Shown: positions 33,901-43,072 of the stretch, piece after piece
Position numbering within the stretch: position 1 is the first letter of the stretch
How the letters are laid out: each line of letters begins with the position of its first letter
Assembly: GCA_903872345.1 (NCBI GenBank)
Contig: CAIQKM010000187.1
Coordinates: 62,001 to 126,000, forward strand
Direction of reading: 5' to 3'
Source of the DNA: an uncultured Verrucomicrobia subdivision 3 bacterium
GTDB taxonomy: Bacteria > Verrucomicrobiota > Verrucomicrobiia > Limisphaerales > UBA11358
DNA length: 64,000 nt
Made by a program: the position numbers and the translations under genes
The notes under the pieces: model-generated
The model's input: only the letters and a program-made list of their open reading frames with translations
Told to the model about the DNA's origin: nothing
The model's database searches: none

Positions 33901-34017
33901 GCCCGGCGGGCTGTCGGCCATGGCGGTCAGGGTCAGCAGCCACGCGGCGAGGAGTCCGGTCACGTACCGGCACCTGCGGCGCTGGGGGCGGGTAAGGTGT
34001 TGGTTCCGGGTGGTCAT
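30949..34017 (-). CDS. Sensor histidine kinase with two-component propeller, Y_Y_Y and HisKA_3 domains
   Basis: The ATG at 34017 yields 1022 residues with an uncleaved or cleaved N-terminal signal (RYVTGLLAAWLLTLTAMA). Two seven-bladed propellers of Reg_prop repeats fill about 40-680 (GYVWVGTRHGLARFDG, GTLWIGTESGNLSKYE, GNLWFGSENGIVGY). The Y_Y_Y domain follows (LRFSYRLEGLDKDWVEAGARRSAQYSRLPPGDYVFRVKVCDNYGVWN, about 700-760), then one transmembrane helix (about 775-795), a HisKA_3 box with His828 (RSRIARDIHDDLGASL) and an ATPase domain (DNGRGFDPG, GTGLKNMRQRMAEIGG). The periplasmic propellers presumably sense an oligosaccharide, as in Bacteroides hybrid sensors; here the regulator is a separate protein. 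It is divergent from the giant repeat protein gene. Confidence 0.92.
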   Translation of the reverse strand: MTTRNQHLTRPQRRRCRYVTGLLAAWLLTLTAMADSPPGQDFLVHNWDVDEGLPSTCINAVVCTPDGYVWVGTRHGLARFDGIRFVVFNWDNTPVLMDNRIISLATDQRGTLWIGTESGNLSKYEHGTFTTVDLDGASRGSSILSLAVDTETNLWLGTHEDGLIRVKNGRCEAFTNGLPSLNIPQVLATTNGRVWFLAEPGRLGWLAAGKCQVVEDVAGLPDSLRALAAARDGGLWLASQNDENAGTRILHFKDGTVTADPEPLPWPQTTWRSRPGALLEDHDGNLWCGTLGTGVFFRPAGGTWQNLLADPSFSQAETLCLTEDEGSAVWIGTRTSGLRQAVPRPVNTHSLPPANGQNVLLTVCVRHDGSVWGGTDGAGVFRWEDANARSYGESAGLAGQQVNALFEDSRSNFWAGTSAGLFRFQNGQFQLEQKPAGNTPVFALYEDPQGSVWAGTMNGITVISGGKSEKFTRQNGLPAGPVDAIVQDPAGRFWVAVQGQGVYVQNGGRFNRWSPKDGGTSLRQRWGNGGNTRSLLADADGSIWAATHGDGLFRLKGNGLREWTWEKDGLPSNHFFSMQADTAGNLWFGSENGIVGYARKALLDYQPGGLPPVPWRVTQADGLPYKVCSGGSQPSAARSADGKLWFPDGSALVVFDPATLPRHPQTWPPVIEEIRVDGQLMSPPAGTAFKIRSGVRSLEFYFTFPNILSPNRLRFSYRLEGLDKDWVEAGARRSAQYSRLPPGDYVFRVKVCDNYGVWNKQDATLTLKVIPQIWETRWFQLGLALGLLGSAGLAARQLERNRTRRRLAALERERALERERSRIARDIHDDLGASLTEVALLGDMAGDNSGSPEELREQTRKISTAAREMTQSLEAIVWAVRPENDSLHSLVEYMNRRTDELFEKMPRQYEFIAPSELPAGSIHAEVRHNVFLAYKEALTNSVKYAQASMVRIELACDQMECRIMIADNGRGFDPGAVRAGGTGLKNMRQRMAEIGGRFELESRPGFGTTVRLYFSLPRPNRK

Positions 34018-34081
34018 GGGCGGATTCTTATTCACCCTGCGGTTGAGTACAAGCCAAGATAACAGCCCGGCCGCCGGTTGA

Positions 34082-34100
34082 TACCCCCCAAAGATGCGAC
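34082..34100 (+). promoter_or_regulatory. Shared regulatory motif, copy 3 (divergent kinase/giant-protein gap)
   Basis: TACCCCCCAAAGATGCGAC lies 126 nt before the giant-protein ATG and 64 nt upstream of the kinase ATG (which reads the other way). It is identical over 19 nt to 14593-14611. TTTGACCCG follows at 34158-34166, an offset of 76 nt from the motif start compared with 73 nt at the GH78 operon. Confidence 0.65.
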
Positions 34101-34226
34101 TGTCAGTCTTGTCCCGTTTGTTAAGGTGCCTGCATGACCCGCTCCCAAAATATCGTTTTTGACCCGCTGTCATCCGCCATTGCCGTTCCCTAATCCAACG
34201 TTCCCCCCATCAGCCAACCGCTAAAA

Positions 34227-37200
34227 ATGAAAACTCAAAACTACCAACGCACCTCCGCTTCAACCTGGGCGGTTCCCCTTCTGGCCGGGTTGTCGCTCGG
34301 CCTCGCCACCGTCGCTCCGGCGGCGAACTTCGCCTGGTCCACCGCTCCCGCCAACGGCAACTTCGGCGGCAACAACTGGACCAGCGGCGCCGTTCCCGGC
34401 GCGGCCGCGACCACCCCGGTGACCAGCAGCAGTCTGTTTTTCGGCACGTCCAGCCTGACGACGCTGACGAACAACGACAGCGCCTTCACTTTTGCGGGCA
34501 TCACCTTCAATTCCGGGGCCAACGCCTTCACCATTAACAGCAATGCGTTCACCCTCACCGGCGGTATCACCAACAGCAGCACGAGCCTGCAAACCATCAA
34601 TGCACCCATTGCCTTGAGCGGGGTCAACTCGGTGGCCGGCGGCGGCAATGTCACGCTGGGCGGCATTGTCAGCGGCACCGGCACCCTGGCCATGACCGGC
34701 GCGGGCGTACTGTCTTTGACCGGGGCCAATACCTATAGCGGCGCCACCACGGTCAGCTCCGGCGAACTGGATATTTCCAACTGGGGTGCTTCCGGCCTGG
34801 CCGGCATCACCGTTGGGAACACCGCCACCACGGCCATCATGGGCGTCAAGGGCGGGACCCTCGCACTGGGAGCCAATACCTTTGTCATTGGCAGCGGCAC
34901 CACTTCTGCCTTTGTCGGCACGGTGAATCAAACCGCCGGCACGGTTTCCTTTACCGGCGGCACCGCGATGCTGATGGGCAACGGCACCAACACCGTGGCC
35001 AATTACAATCTCAGCGGGGGCACCCTCAGCAGCGGTACCTACGCCGCCAACAGTCGCGGCGTGATCCTGGCGGTGAACAACGGTTGTTCCGCCACGTTTA
35101 ACCTGAGTGGCTCCGGGGTGTTATCCCTGCCGTTTGCCACCTTGGAAGTGGGTCGTTCGGACAGCGCGGCCACCGGCGGCACGGCGGTGTTTTCCCAGAC
35201 AGGCGGTTCGGCCACGCTCGGCTATTTGTATGTCGGTGGCTACAGTGGGGCGGGTGGCACCACGGCGACTTTGAGTCTTACCGGCGGCACTTTTGCAGCC
35301 ACGAATTTCCCGGTTCTGGTCGGTGCGGCCAATAGCACCGCCACGCTGACGCTGGGCAGTACCGCACAAGTTACACTCCCCGCCTTCCCCGCACCCGCCG
35401 GCACGGCCAATCTGACCCTCGACTTTACGACCGGTTACCTGGCTCCCGTCGCTTCGAGCATTAATTACCTCAGTGGTTTGACCCATGCCTATCTGACAGC
35501 CAACGGGGCGAACATCAATGTGCCCGCCGGCATTAACATCACGGTCGGCCAGACCTTCCAGAACGCCACATCTCAAACCGGTGTCTTGACCAAGTCGGGT
35601 GCAGGTATTCTGAAACTTACCGGCAACAGCACCTACACCGGGGCGACGACCGTCACCGCCGGCGAATTGGTGGGCGTGACGGGCGGTTCCGTGGCCAGCA
35701 GCGCCGTTTCGCTGACACCCGCCTCGGGCGCGGCCGCGTTGGGCGTCTATTATGCCGGCACCAATGGCCAATGGACCGTCTCCAGTCTGGCATTTAACAC
35801 CGGCGGCACCGGCACGGGTTTGGAATTTGCCTTTGGCACCACCCCCAGCACCACGGTCGCGCCGCTGGCCATTACCGGCGCTTTGACTTTTAACTCCACT
35901 CCCACCGTGACGGTTGATCCGGCCAATCTTGTGTCCGGCGCCTCCTATCCGTTGCTGGTCGTTGGCGGCACGGTTCCCGCCACCGGCGTACCCACCACCG
36001 CCAACATCGGTCGCGGACTGACCGGCACCCTGGCTTGGGGCACCGGTGCACCGTATTCGACCAAGACCCTGGTCTTGACCGTGGCCGGCACCGCCACCGC
36101 GCCCCTGAATTGGAACAGTTCCACTGCCGGCAACTGGGATGCCAATGACTCCACGAATCTGGTCTGGAAAGACAGTTCCAGTCCCACGCCTCTGGCGGCC
36201 TATTATCAAGACAGCGGGTTGATCGGCGATCAAGTGTTCTTTAGCGACAATAATATTGCCGCCAATACCACGGTGACGCTGATCGGCACCGTTAATCCGG
36301 CCAGCGTGACCTTTAACACCACCAATTATAGTTATACGGTTTCCGGTTCCGGTGGCATTGCCGGTCCGGTGGCGTTGGCCAAGAACGGCGCCGGCGCCTT
36401 GACCTTGTCCACGGCGAATACTTACAGTGGTGGGACCGCCATTAACCAAGGCACCGTGAACACCGGCGTCGCGGGCGGCCTCGGTATTGCCCCGGTCAGC
36501 ATTGCCAGCGGCGCGGCCCTGAACCTGACCACCGGCAATACCACCTACGCGGGTCCCAACGCCGGCATCAGCGGCGCCGGCACGGTCAACGTCACCACCG
36601 GTTCCGGCAGCTCGTCGGTACCGTTGAACGGTGTCAATTCCAGCTTTACCGGCGCAGTGAATGTCGGCACCAATTCCACCGGCGGCAAAGTCCAGTTGCA
36701 GGGCCCCCTGGCCAGCACCGCCACGGTCAATGTCCTCTCCAATACCACCGTTTACGTGGGCGCCGCCGTTACCAATCCGGCCAGCATTATTCTGTATGGC
36801 GGCACGCCCGGCGAATCTTTGGGCCAGCTCCGCGTTGAAGGCGGGGCCGTCTGGTCCGGCCCCGTGACTTTGGCCGGACCCATTTTGGGTGCCACCAACG
36901 GTACGGTCGGCGCGAACAGCGGCACCGGCACCATCACCGGCAACATCGGCCAGACCGGCGGCGCGCAAACCCTCATCAAAGTGGGTGGCGGCGGGGTGGT
37001 GCTCGCCGGGGCGAACACCTACACGGGCGGCACGGTGGTCAACGTCGGCACCCTGACCTTGCTGGGCAACCAGACCGGGGTCACGGGCGGCATCTTTGTC
37101 GGCACCAATACTTCCTCCGCCGCTTTGAATATTGGCAGCGGCACCCAGACAGCCTCCACCGCCATCGCGGTCAGCGCCACCGGCACCAACCTCTTGGGCA

Positions 37201-40200
37201 ACACGGTTCAGGTTCAGACTGGCGCCTCGCAGTACGATACGATCAACGTCACCGGCACCAACGGCTATCCGACCTATGTGACCAACAACGGCCCGCTCCA
37301 GATTGGCCGTGACTCTGGCTTTGCCCTCAATCCTTATGCCTATTGGTATCAGAACACGAATATGACGGTGGCGGCCAACGGCGGTTATCCCGCCAGCCTC
37401 AGCATCTACTCCAACGCCTCGCTCACCTACGCGGGTGTCAATCCCATCGCCTTCATTCCCGGCAATGCCAACTCCAGCGGATCGTCCACGTTTAACGTGA
37501 CCGGCGGTTCGCTCATCACCGGCCAGGGATTTACGTTCACGACCGCCACCAGCGGCTCCTACAACCGCTTCATGCTGCAAAACAGCGGCCAGTTGATCTT
37601 TTCCGCAAACGTTCCGGCCCTGACCGCCGGTGATCCCAACGGCCAGTTCCAGATTGGCACCAATGCCACCATCAACACCGCCGGCTATGCCGTCGTTATG
37701 GGCACGCCCATTGCCAACATCTCCGGCCAGGCCGGTTCGCTGATCAAGACCGGGGCCGGCACCTTGGAACTGGATGCCGCCAACACCTACACCGGGTCCA
37801 CCACCATCAGCGGCGGCACTTTGGTGCTGGGGGCGAGCGCCTCGCTGGCCACCACGGCCATCATTCTGACGAACAACGCCACCTTGGATGTGTCCGCGCC
37901 CGGCAGTTACAATCTCGCCGCCACGGTGCCGCTGTCCGGCAGCGGCACGGTTGTGGGGGCGTTTTATGACAACGCCGGTTCCCAAATTTATCCCGGCGCC
38001 AACGGCCCGGTGGGGACCTTGAGTTTCACGGGTAATGTGAATCTCGCCGGCGGCGACATCTTGAACTTTGACTTCAGCAACGGCGGCAGCAACGACGTCA
38101 TCAATGTCGGCGGCAGCCTGAACTCCGCCGGCGTCACCACCATCAACCTCGCCAAGTGGCCGCTCGCCAGCGGCTTCGCGATTGGCAACTACGTGCTGAT
38201 TCAAGCCACCAACGGCTTCACCGGCAGCGCGGCGAATTTCACCCTCGCCAACGCACCTGGTCGGCAGAATTGCTCGATTGTGATCAACACCATCGGCTCG
38301 CTTCAGCAGGTGGTGCTGGTGGTCGGTCAGTCCGGTTCGCCCGCCAATCTCGTCTGGCAGGGCGGCCAGAATGGCAATGCCTGGGATGTGCAGGCCACCG
38401 CCAACTGGCTGAACACCAATACGCCGGATTATTTCTACTCCGGCGACAACGTGACCTTCTCCAACGTTCCCGCCGCCAATGCCGCCGTGAATCTGGCCGT
38501 GACGGTCACGCCCAGCTCGGTGGTCTTTGCCAGTACCAACAGCTACCTCATTTCCAGCGGCTCCGGTTATTATATCAGCGGGGTCGCGGCGGTGACCCAA
38601 AATGGTCCCGGCACCGTGGCCTTGGCCACGCTGAATGACTACTCCGGCGGCACGGTTATCAATGGCGGCGTCCTCCAATTGGGCGATGGCATCACCCTCC
38701 CCGGTTCCGTGGCCGGCATCATTACCAACAACGCCACTCTGCTCCTGGCCAATCCTTACGCCCAGACGCTCACCAACAACATTCGCGGCTCCGGTTCCTT
38801 CCTGGCGGCGGGCACCGGCACGCTGACGGTCAGCGGCAATAATAATTATACCGGCGGCACCCTGGTCAGCAACGGCGTGTTCCAAGCGGCCAGCCTCACG
38901 GCGTTGGGCGCGCCCACGGGCGGCGTCGCCGCTGTTGTGAATGCGGGCGCGGATTTGGACTTCCACATCCCCGCGGCCTATGTCCTGACCAATACGGTTA
39001 CCGGTGCCGGGTCCGTTTCGCAAAGCGCCACCACCGCTTTGACGCTCACCGGTACCAACACCTTCACCGGCGGCCTCACCGTCAATGCCGGCGCGGTTTA
39101 TGTTGCCAACAACAACGCCGTGGGCACCGGTCCGATCCTGATTGATGACCAAGGTTCGGGCATTTTCTCCCAACTGTTCCTCAAGAATGGCGTGACCATC
39201 AGCAATGCCATCACCATCGCCACGGCATCCTCCTATTATCAGGGTATTCTCATGGTGGATACTGGTACTTACGGCTACGGCGGCGCCAATGGCAGCGGCA
39301 CCGGCAGTGACACGAATGGCGCGACGTTTGCCGGACCGATCACACTCGCACCGGGAACGGTTGGCCATGGCGGTCAGATTTGCGGACCGATCAACGGCAC
39401 CAACTTCCTTTATATCAACGGCCCCGTGACCAACACCGGCGGCACCGTCACCTCCCGCAACGGCCGGGTGCGTTTCTCCGGCGGCGGCGATTATGCCGTC
39501 CTCAACGTGGGCGGCGGCACCGGTTCCATCGGCATTGCCAATGGTCTGGCCACCAATGCTTCGTTGAACGTCTCGGCGGCCTCCGTCTTTGACCTCAACG
39601 GGTTTAATCAGACCCTCACCGGTTTGACTTCCGGCGGCGCGGCGAACGCGCTGCTTACCAACAGCGCCGCCACCCCGGTCACACTGACTTTGGATCTGTC
39701 TGCCAACAGTTCCTATAACGGTTCGATTGGCGGCAATGTTGAGTTGGTCGAGAACGGATCGGCCGTTCTGAATCTCGCCAATACCAATTCCTACACCGGC
39801 AACACCACCGTCAATGGCGGCACGCTCGAATTGGCCCAGCCCTCCATTAATACGAACTCCACCGTCACGCTCGCCAGCGGCGCCACCCTGCAACTGGACT
39901 TCACCGGTGTGAACACGGTCGCGGCCCTCGTGCTGAACGGCGTCAGTCAGCCCGCCGGGGTCTATAACAGCACTACGGCCGCGCCTTACATTACCGGCAC
40001 CGGCTCCTTGCAAATCGGTTCCGGCATCGCCAGCAATCCGACCAACATGACCTTCACCGTCACGGGCAACACCGGCACCCTCACCTGGCCGACGGATCAC
40101 CTCGGCTGGCTGGTGCAGTCCAACTCCGTCAATCTGGCGGTGCCCGCCGATTGGCAGGATATTTCCAACACCGCCGCCGCGACGAGTTACAGCTTCACCA

Positions 40201-40247
40201 TTGACCCCGCGCAGGTGAATGTGTTCTACCGCCTGCGTCATCCGTAA
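34227..40247 (+). CDS. Giant exported protein with autotransporter-associated beta-strand repeats
   Basis: This 2006-residue protein starts with a signal peptide (MKTQNYQRTSASTWAVPLLAGLSLGLATVAPA). It is Gly/Thr/Asn/Ala-rich and contains at least nine PATR-type repeats of the form GAGTLxLTGANTYSGATTVSxGTL, for example around residues 155-185, 450-480, 715-745, 915-945, 1175-1205, 1455-1485, 1525-1555, 1600-1630 and 1845-1875; these fold as a right-handed beta-helix. No C-terminal autotransporter barrel follows. The last 70 residues instead carry LTWPTDHLGWLVQSN ... FYRLRHP, the module also ending the GH30 enzyme. It is probably a long surface fibre or adhesin. It is divergent from the sensor kinase, shares its regulatory motif, and is followed by a pseudopilin gene. 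Confidence 0.88.
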   Translation: MKTQNYQRTSASTWAVPLLAGLSLGLATVAPAANFAWSTAPANGNFGGNNWTSGAVPGAAATTPVTSSSLFFGTSSLTTLTNNDSAFTFAGITFNSGANAFTINSNAFTLTGGITNSSTSLQTINAPIALSGVNSVAGGGNVTLGGIVSGTGTLAMTGAGVLSLTGANTYSGATTVSSGELDISNWGASGLAGITVGNTATTAIMGVKGGTLALGANTFVIGSGTTSAFVGTVNQTAGTVSFTGGTAMLMGNGTNTVANYNLSGGTLSSGTYAANSRGVILAVNNGCSATFNLSGSGVLSLPFATLEVGRSDSAATGGTAVFSQTGGSATLGYLYVGGYSGAGGTTATLSLTGGTFAATNFPVLVGAANSTATLTLGSTAQVTLPAFPAPAGTANLTLDFTTGYLAPVASSINYLSGLTHAYLTANGANINVPAGINITVGQTFQNATSQTGVLTKSGAGILKLTGNSTYTGATTVTAGELVGVTGGSVASSAVSLTPASGAAALGVYYAGTNGQWTVSSLAFNTGGTGTGLEFAFGTTPSTTVAPLAITGALTFNSTPTVTVDPANLVSGASYPLLVVGGTVPATGVPTTANIGRGLTGTLAWGTGAPYSTKTLVLTVAGTATAPLNWNSSTAGNWDANDSTNLVWKDSSSPTPLAAYYQDSGLIGDQVFFSDNNIAANTTVTLIGTVNPASVTFNTTNYSYTVSGSGGIAGPVALAKNGAGALTLSTANTYSGGTAINQGTVNTGVAGGLGIAPVSIASGAALNLTTGNTTYAGPNAGISGAGTVNVTTGSGSSSVPLNGVNSSFTGAVNVGTNSTGGKVQLQGPLASTATVNVLSNTTVYVGAAVTNPASIILYGGTPGESLGQLRVEGGAVWSGPVTLAGPILGATNGTVGANSGTGTITGNIGQTGGAQTLIKVGGGGVVLAGANTYTGGTVVNVGTLTLLGNQTGVTGGIFVGTNTSSAALNIGSGTQTASTAIAVSATGTNLLGNTVQVQTGASQYDTINVTGTNGYPTYVTNNGPLQIGRDSGFALNPYAYWYQNTNMTVAANGGYPASLSIYSNASLTYAGVNPIAFIPGNANSSGSSTFNVTGGSLITGQGFTFTTATSGSYNRFMLQNSGQLIFSANVPALTAGDPNGQFQIGTNATINTAGYAVVMGTPIANISGQAGSLIKTGAGTLELDAANTYTGSTTISGGTLVLGASASLATTAIILTNNATLDVSAPGSYNLAATVPLSGSGTVVGAFYDNAGSQIYPGANGPVGTLSFTGNVNLAGGDILNFDFSNGGSNDVINVGGSLNSAGVTTINLAKWPLASGFAIGNYVLIQATNGFTGSAANFTLANAPGRQNCSIVINTIGSLQQVVLVVGQSGSPANLVWQGGQNGNAWDVQATANWLNTNTPDYFYSGDNVTFSNVPAANAAVNLAVTVTPSSVVFASTNSYLISSGSGYYISGVAAVTQNGPGTVALATLNDYSGGTVINGGVLQLGDGITLPGSVAGIITNNATLLLANPYAQTLTNNIRGSGSFLAAGTGTLTVSGNNNYTGGTLVSNGVFQAASLTALGAPTGGVAAVVNAGADLDFHIPAAYVLTNTVTGAGSVSQSATTALTLTGTNTFTGGLTVNAGAVYVANNNAVGTGPILIDDQGSGIFSQLFLKNGVTISNAITIATASSYYQGILMVDTGTYGYGGANGSGTGSDTNGATFAGPITLAPGTVGHGGQICGPINGTNFLYINGPVTNTGGTVTSRNGRVRFSGGGDYAVLNVGGGTGSIGIANGLATNASLNVSAASVFDLNGFNQTLTGLTSGGAANALLTNSAATPVTLTLDLSANSSYNGSIGGNVELVENGSAVLNLANTNSYTGNTTVNGGTLELAQPSINTNSTVTLASGATLQLDFTGVNTVAALVLNGVSQPAGVYNSTTAAPYITGTGSLQIGSGIASNPTNMTFTVTGNTGTLTWPTDHLGWLVQSNSVNLAVPADWQDISNTAAATSYSFTIDPAQVNVFYRLRHP

Positions 40248-40324
40248 GCCGGCCACCGGTTGAAATGATTTCCGCCGGTTGGGTCCGGCGGGAAATTGCA
40301 AGGTTGCAATTGGGTTGGGTTAGT

Positions 40325-40367
40325 CCGGTCTGCGGCGGAGGGGTTCGCCGCAGACCGGCATTTTTTT
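40325..40367 (+). terminator. Intrinsic terminator after the giant repeat-protein gene
   Basis: CCGGTCTGCGGCG (40325-40337) pairs perfectly with CGCCGCAGACCGG (40346-40358) over an 8-nt loop, and seven T follow at 40361-40367. A second, imperfect hairpin (ATTTCCGCCGG / CCGGCGGGAAAT) lies just upstream at about 40268-40297. The pseudopilin ATG comes 10 nt after the T-run, so its mRNA is either read-through or made from a promoter inside this region. Confidence 0.88.
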
Positions 40368-40377
40368 AACAACTGAA

Positions 40378-41184
40378 ATGAAAACGTTTGAAAGCAAGAC
40401 CGCCCGTAAGGCGGGATTTACCTTGATTGAACTCCTCGTTGTCATCGCCATCATCGCCATCCTGGCGGCCATGCTGCTGCCCGCCCTCGCCAAAGCCAAG
40501 GAACGCGCGCAAGCGATCCACTGCGTCAGCAACATGAAGCAGCTCGCCCTCGGCTGGCTCATGTATGCCGGCGACAACACCGAACATCTCGTCCCCAACT
40601 GGGTGCTCACCTCCAGCGCTTCGCCGCCGGAATCCTGGGTGGGCGGCAACATGCAGGTGATGCCCGACGCCACCAACCTCATCTGGATTCAAACCTGCAA
40701 ACTTTATAATTACAACCCGTCGCCGGGCATTTATCAATGTCCTTCCGCCCGGCCGCCTTCGCCCGCCGGAGCCAATGTCACGCCCGTGCGCACCCTGTCC
40801 ATGAACGCCCGCATGGGCGGTGCCATGCCCGGCGATACCAGTGTGGCCGGCACGGTGAACACCTTCACCGTCACCGCCCAATATTCCGTTTTTCGCAAAA
40901 CCTCCGACATCGCCAAACCCAGTCCGGTGGATGCCATGACCTTTGCGGATGAAAGCATCCCCTCCGTGGGCGACGGGATTTTCTTTATGTACGGCAACCA
41001 GCAGACTACCTGGGTCAACGCCCCCACCGCCCGCCATGGCAATGGCGCCGCGTTCGCCTTTGCGGACGGCCATTCCGAGCGCTGGAAATGGCAGCAGTTA
41101 AAAGCCGAACTGCCTTACAACGCCTCCGCCGCCGGCATGGTCGGCGACCTGACCCGCGTGCAAAACGCGGTCTATATTCCGTGA
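40378..41184 (+). CDS. Pseudopilin-like protein with N-terminal methylation motif and H-x9-DG-type C-terminus
   Basis: This 268-residue protein has a type IV prepilin leader, [34 protein letters not shown], with cleavage expected after Gly14 and Glu at +5. The soluble part has the features of the DUF1559/SBP_bac_10-like pseudopilins common in Planctomycetes and Verrucomicrobia: [19 protein letters not shown], a Cys in [10 protein letters not shown], and a C-terminal [20 protein letters not shown]. It is exported through a type II/IV pilus-like machine, none of whose other parts is in the window. It lies directly downstream of the giant beta-strand protein, a pairing repeated at 46901-53000. 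Confidence 0.88.
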   Translation: MKTFESKTARKAGFTLIELLVVIAIIAILAAMLLPALAKAKERAQAIHCVSNMKQLALGWLMYAGDNTEHLVPNWVLTSSASPPESWVGGNMQVMPDATNLIWIQTCKLYNYNPSPGIYQCPSARPPSPAGANVTPVRTLSMNARMGGAMPGDTSVAGTVNTFTVTAQYSVFRKTSDIAKPSPVDAMTFADESIPSVGDGIFFMYGNQQTTWVNAPTARHGNGAAFAFADGHSERWKWQQLKAELPYNASAAGMVGDLTRVQNAVYIP

Positions 41185-41191
41185 GGACCGT

Positions 41192-41731
41192 TCACTTCGC
41201 GGACATCGCCGCCCGGAGTTCCTGCTCGGCCGCGGGATTCCAATAGCCGCACTCCAGTTGGAAGAAAACCGAGGTGTACGGCACCGTCAGCGGCGTTTTG
41301 ATCAGCAGCACCTTGAAGGTCTTGCCCGCCTCGTCCAGCTTGCCGATGATCTGCTCGTGCGGCAGCACCTGCGCCGGCCGGTTGGTGAGCAATCCCGCCA
41401 GCGCCGCGCGATACGCGCCAATGCCCGGGGCGTTCTTCTCCGTCACAAATTTCATCTCCGCGTCCGTGAAGATCACCGGCTTCACGTGACTGGTTTTCGC
41501 CAGCGCGGCCAGCACTTCCTTGACCACCGTCACCTGGTCGGCATCCGCGCAAATCGTCTCAATCCCCGGCGCCGTCTGCAGCGGATACGCGGCATCCGCC
41601 ACCACAATCCAGTTTCGGTGGCCAAGCAGCGGCAATTCTTCCCGCAAGGTTTCTTTCCAATTGTCGGCGGCAAAGGCAACGGTTGATAAAGTCATAAGTG
41701 CTGTGAGATACGCAACGAGTCTGTTTTTCAT
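41192..41731 (-). CDS. Exported RbsD/FucU-like protein
   Basis: This 179-residue protein has a signal peptide (MKNRLVAYLTALMTLSTVAFA). The mature part resembles the RbsD/FucU pyranase/mutarotase family: LPLLGHRNWIVVADAAYPLQTAPGIETI matches the GH.D.i.i.DA.yP core with the conserved His, and LTVPYTSVFFQLECGYW resembles the C-terminal sugar-binding strand. RbsD and FucU interconvert anomers or ring forms of ribose and fucose, normally in the cytoplasm, so export is atypical. A role in equilibrating L-fucose released by the GH95 enzyme is conceivable but speculative. Its 3' end meets the pseudopilin stop with 7 nt between. Confidence 0.55.
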   Translation of the reverse strand: MKNRLVAYLTALMTLSTVAFAADNWKETLREELPLLGHRNWIVVADAAYPLQTAPGIETICADADQVTVVKEVLAALAKTSHVKPVIFTDAEMKFVTEKNAPGIGAYRAALAGLLTNRPAQVLPHEQIIGKLDEAGKTFKVLLIKTPLTVPYTSVFFQLECGYWNPAAEQELRAAMSAK

Positions 41732-41833
41732 AATGGATGGATGGTGGTCAAGCGGTTCTCCAGCCTACCCCTTTCCGCCAAACGGCGCAATTCTTTGCGC
41801 CGCGCCGCTGCGCCTCCTGACACCGCCGCCCGG

Positions 41834-42535
41834 TTAATCGTGCGCCGTCCCCGCGCTTTCCGATTGCACCGCCAGACGGATCAGTTGGGCGGTGTTTTTA
41901 AGCTTCAGCTTTTGCCGGATATTCAGGCTGTGTACGGACACCGTCTTCTCGCTCACATGAATTTGCCGGGCAATTTCCTTCACGGATTTGCCTTCGCCAA
42001 ACAGCTGGAAGATTTCAAACTCGCGATCCGTCAGGATCTCCAGCGTCGGCCGCGCCCGGGGGGTGCGACTGGACAGTTGATGCAGCAGCGATTTGGCCAT
42101 GGTCTGACTGACATAATATTCGCCCGCCAGCACCTGCCGGATCGCCTTGAGCAACTCCCCGGGCGGCTGGTTTTTGGTGACGTAGCCTCTCGCCCCGGCC
42201 CGCAGCATTCGTTCGGCATACACCTGTTCATCGTGCATCGAGAAGGCCAGCGCCATCAACTCGGGGTGGATGGCGATCAAATCCTTCACCAGTTCCAATC
42301 CGTTTTTCCCCGGCAAGGTAATGTCCACGAGCACCAGGTCCGGGCGCGCCTGGGCGAAACCGGCCATGGCCACGGTGGCGTTTTCCGCCACGCCGCAGAC
42401 CGTCAGATCCGGTTCCGCATTGATGATGGTACACAAGCCCACCTGCATGATGGGATGGTCTTCCACCAGCAGGATCCGTTTGGGGGAACCGTTCCGGAGG
42501 CTGCCGGTGCGGTTGGATTTGGCGGTTTTGGTCAT
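41834..42535 (-). CDS. NarL/FixJ-family response regulator (orphan)
   Basis: The protein has 233 residues. The receiver domain (about 19-135) has RILLVEDHP, phospho-acceptor Asp71 in LVLVDITLPGKNG, and the conserved Lys in GYVTKNQPPGELL. A LuxR-type helix-turn-helix occupies about 163-225 (LTDREFEIFQLFGEGKSVKEIARQIHVSEKTVSVHSLNIRQKLKL). The first 18 residues are a basic, Ser-rich tail. No kinase is adjacent, so the partner is elsewhere or shared with the kinase at 30949-34017. It is only about 40% similar by eye to the regulator at 30180. Confidence 0.9.
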   Translation of the reverse strand: MTKTAKSNRTGSLRNGSPKRILLVEDHPIMQVGLCTIINAEPDLTVCGVAENATVAMAGFAQARPDLVLVDITLPGKNGLELVKDLIAIHPELMALAFSMHDEQVYAERMLRAGARGYVTKNQPPGELLKAIRQVLAGEYYVSQTMAKSLLHQLSSRTPRARPTLEILTDREFEIFQLFGEGKSVKEIARQIHVSEKTVSVHSLNIRQKLKLKNTAQLIRLAVQSESAGTAHD

Positions 42536-42693
42536 AAGAATTTGAGGCGGGGAATGAATGCCGCTGAAAAAATCGTCCGGTCCTGGCCGGCGCCGGCGGA
42601 CTGCGCCGGGGCCAGGCGGCCAGGGGATGGCTTGAAAGTGGCCGGGGAACCGGTTGGCGCGGCGGGGTGAAACGTTGATTTATACACGGCAAT

Positions 42694-43038
42694 TTAAAAT
42701 AAGGCTTTGACCAGACAAAAGCCGCCCAGCAGCACGCCCGCACAGGACAGGATATGCAGGCCATAAACGAGACGGGCGGGTTGCCGGCGCCCGCACCGGA
42801 CGAGCAGGGAGGCAACGGATTCAATGGCCAGAAACAGGCCCACGCTGAACAAAATGATTTTCAAGCCGCACCACGCGAGGCCGAATTTGAAGAGCGGCAG
42901 CCACGTTGACAAAACCGCCGCTTTAAAAAACGCGCCGGGCCGCCCGGTGGCGTCCGGGGCAAACCAGGCAAAACCCGCCAGGCAGATGCCGAACAGCAAC
43001 AGAATGGCGCCAAAGGAAAAGTCCTTCGCCGTTTTCAT
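42694..43038 (-). CDS. Small unknown membrane protein
   Basis: This 114-residue protein has three predicted helices: about 9-27 (FGAILLLFGICLAGFAWFA), 56-80 (FGLAWCGLKIILFSVGLFLAIESVA) and 93-112 (YGLHILSCAGVLLGGFCLVKA). Two short loops carry PDATGRPG and RCGRRQPAR. There are no recognised motifs. It is followed by another tiny membrane protein gene on the same strand. Confidence 0.55.
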   Translation of the reverse strand: MKTAKDFSFGAILLLFGICLAGFAWFAPDATGRPGAFFKAAVLSTWLPLFKFGLAWCGLKIILFSVGLFLAIESVASLLVRCGRRQPARLVYGLHILSCAGVLLGGFCLVKALF

Positions 43039-43072
43039 ATTGCCGGGTGAAGCATGTTGATTGTGTTTTTAT

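Noticed and set aside
34227-40247. Classical type V autotransporter
   Set aside because: Beta-strand repeats are present but the C-terminal membrane barrel is missing; the end is the FYRLRHP module instead.
35121-40301. 1726-codon frame antisense to the giant beta-strand gene
   Set aside because: It is the mirror of a repetitive, GC-rich gene with strong codon bias; the peptide is Gly/Arg/Ala-rich without domains.
42050-42075. Possible fourth copy of the TACCCCCC motif (GGGGGGTGCGACTGG)
   Set aside because: It lies inside a coding region and does not keep the CCCCCCAAAGATGCGA order on either strand.
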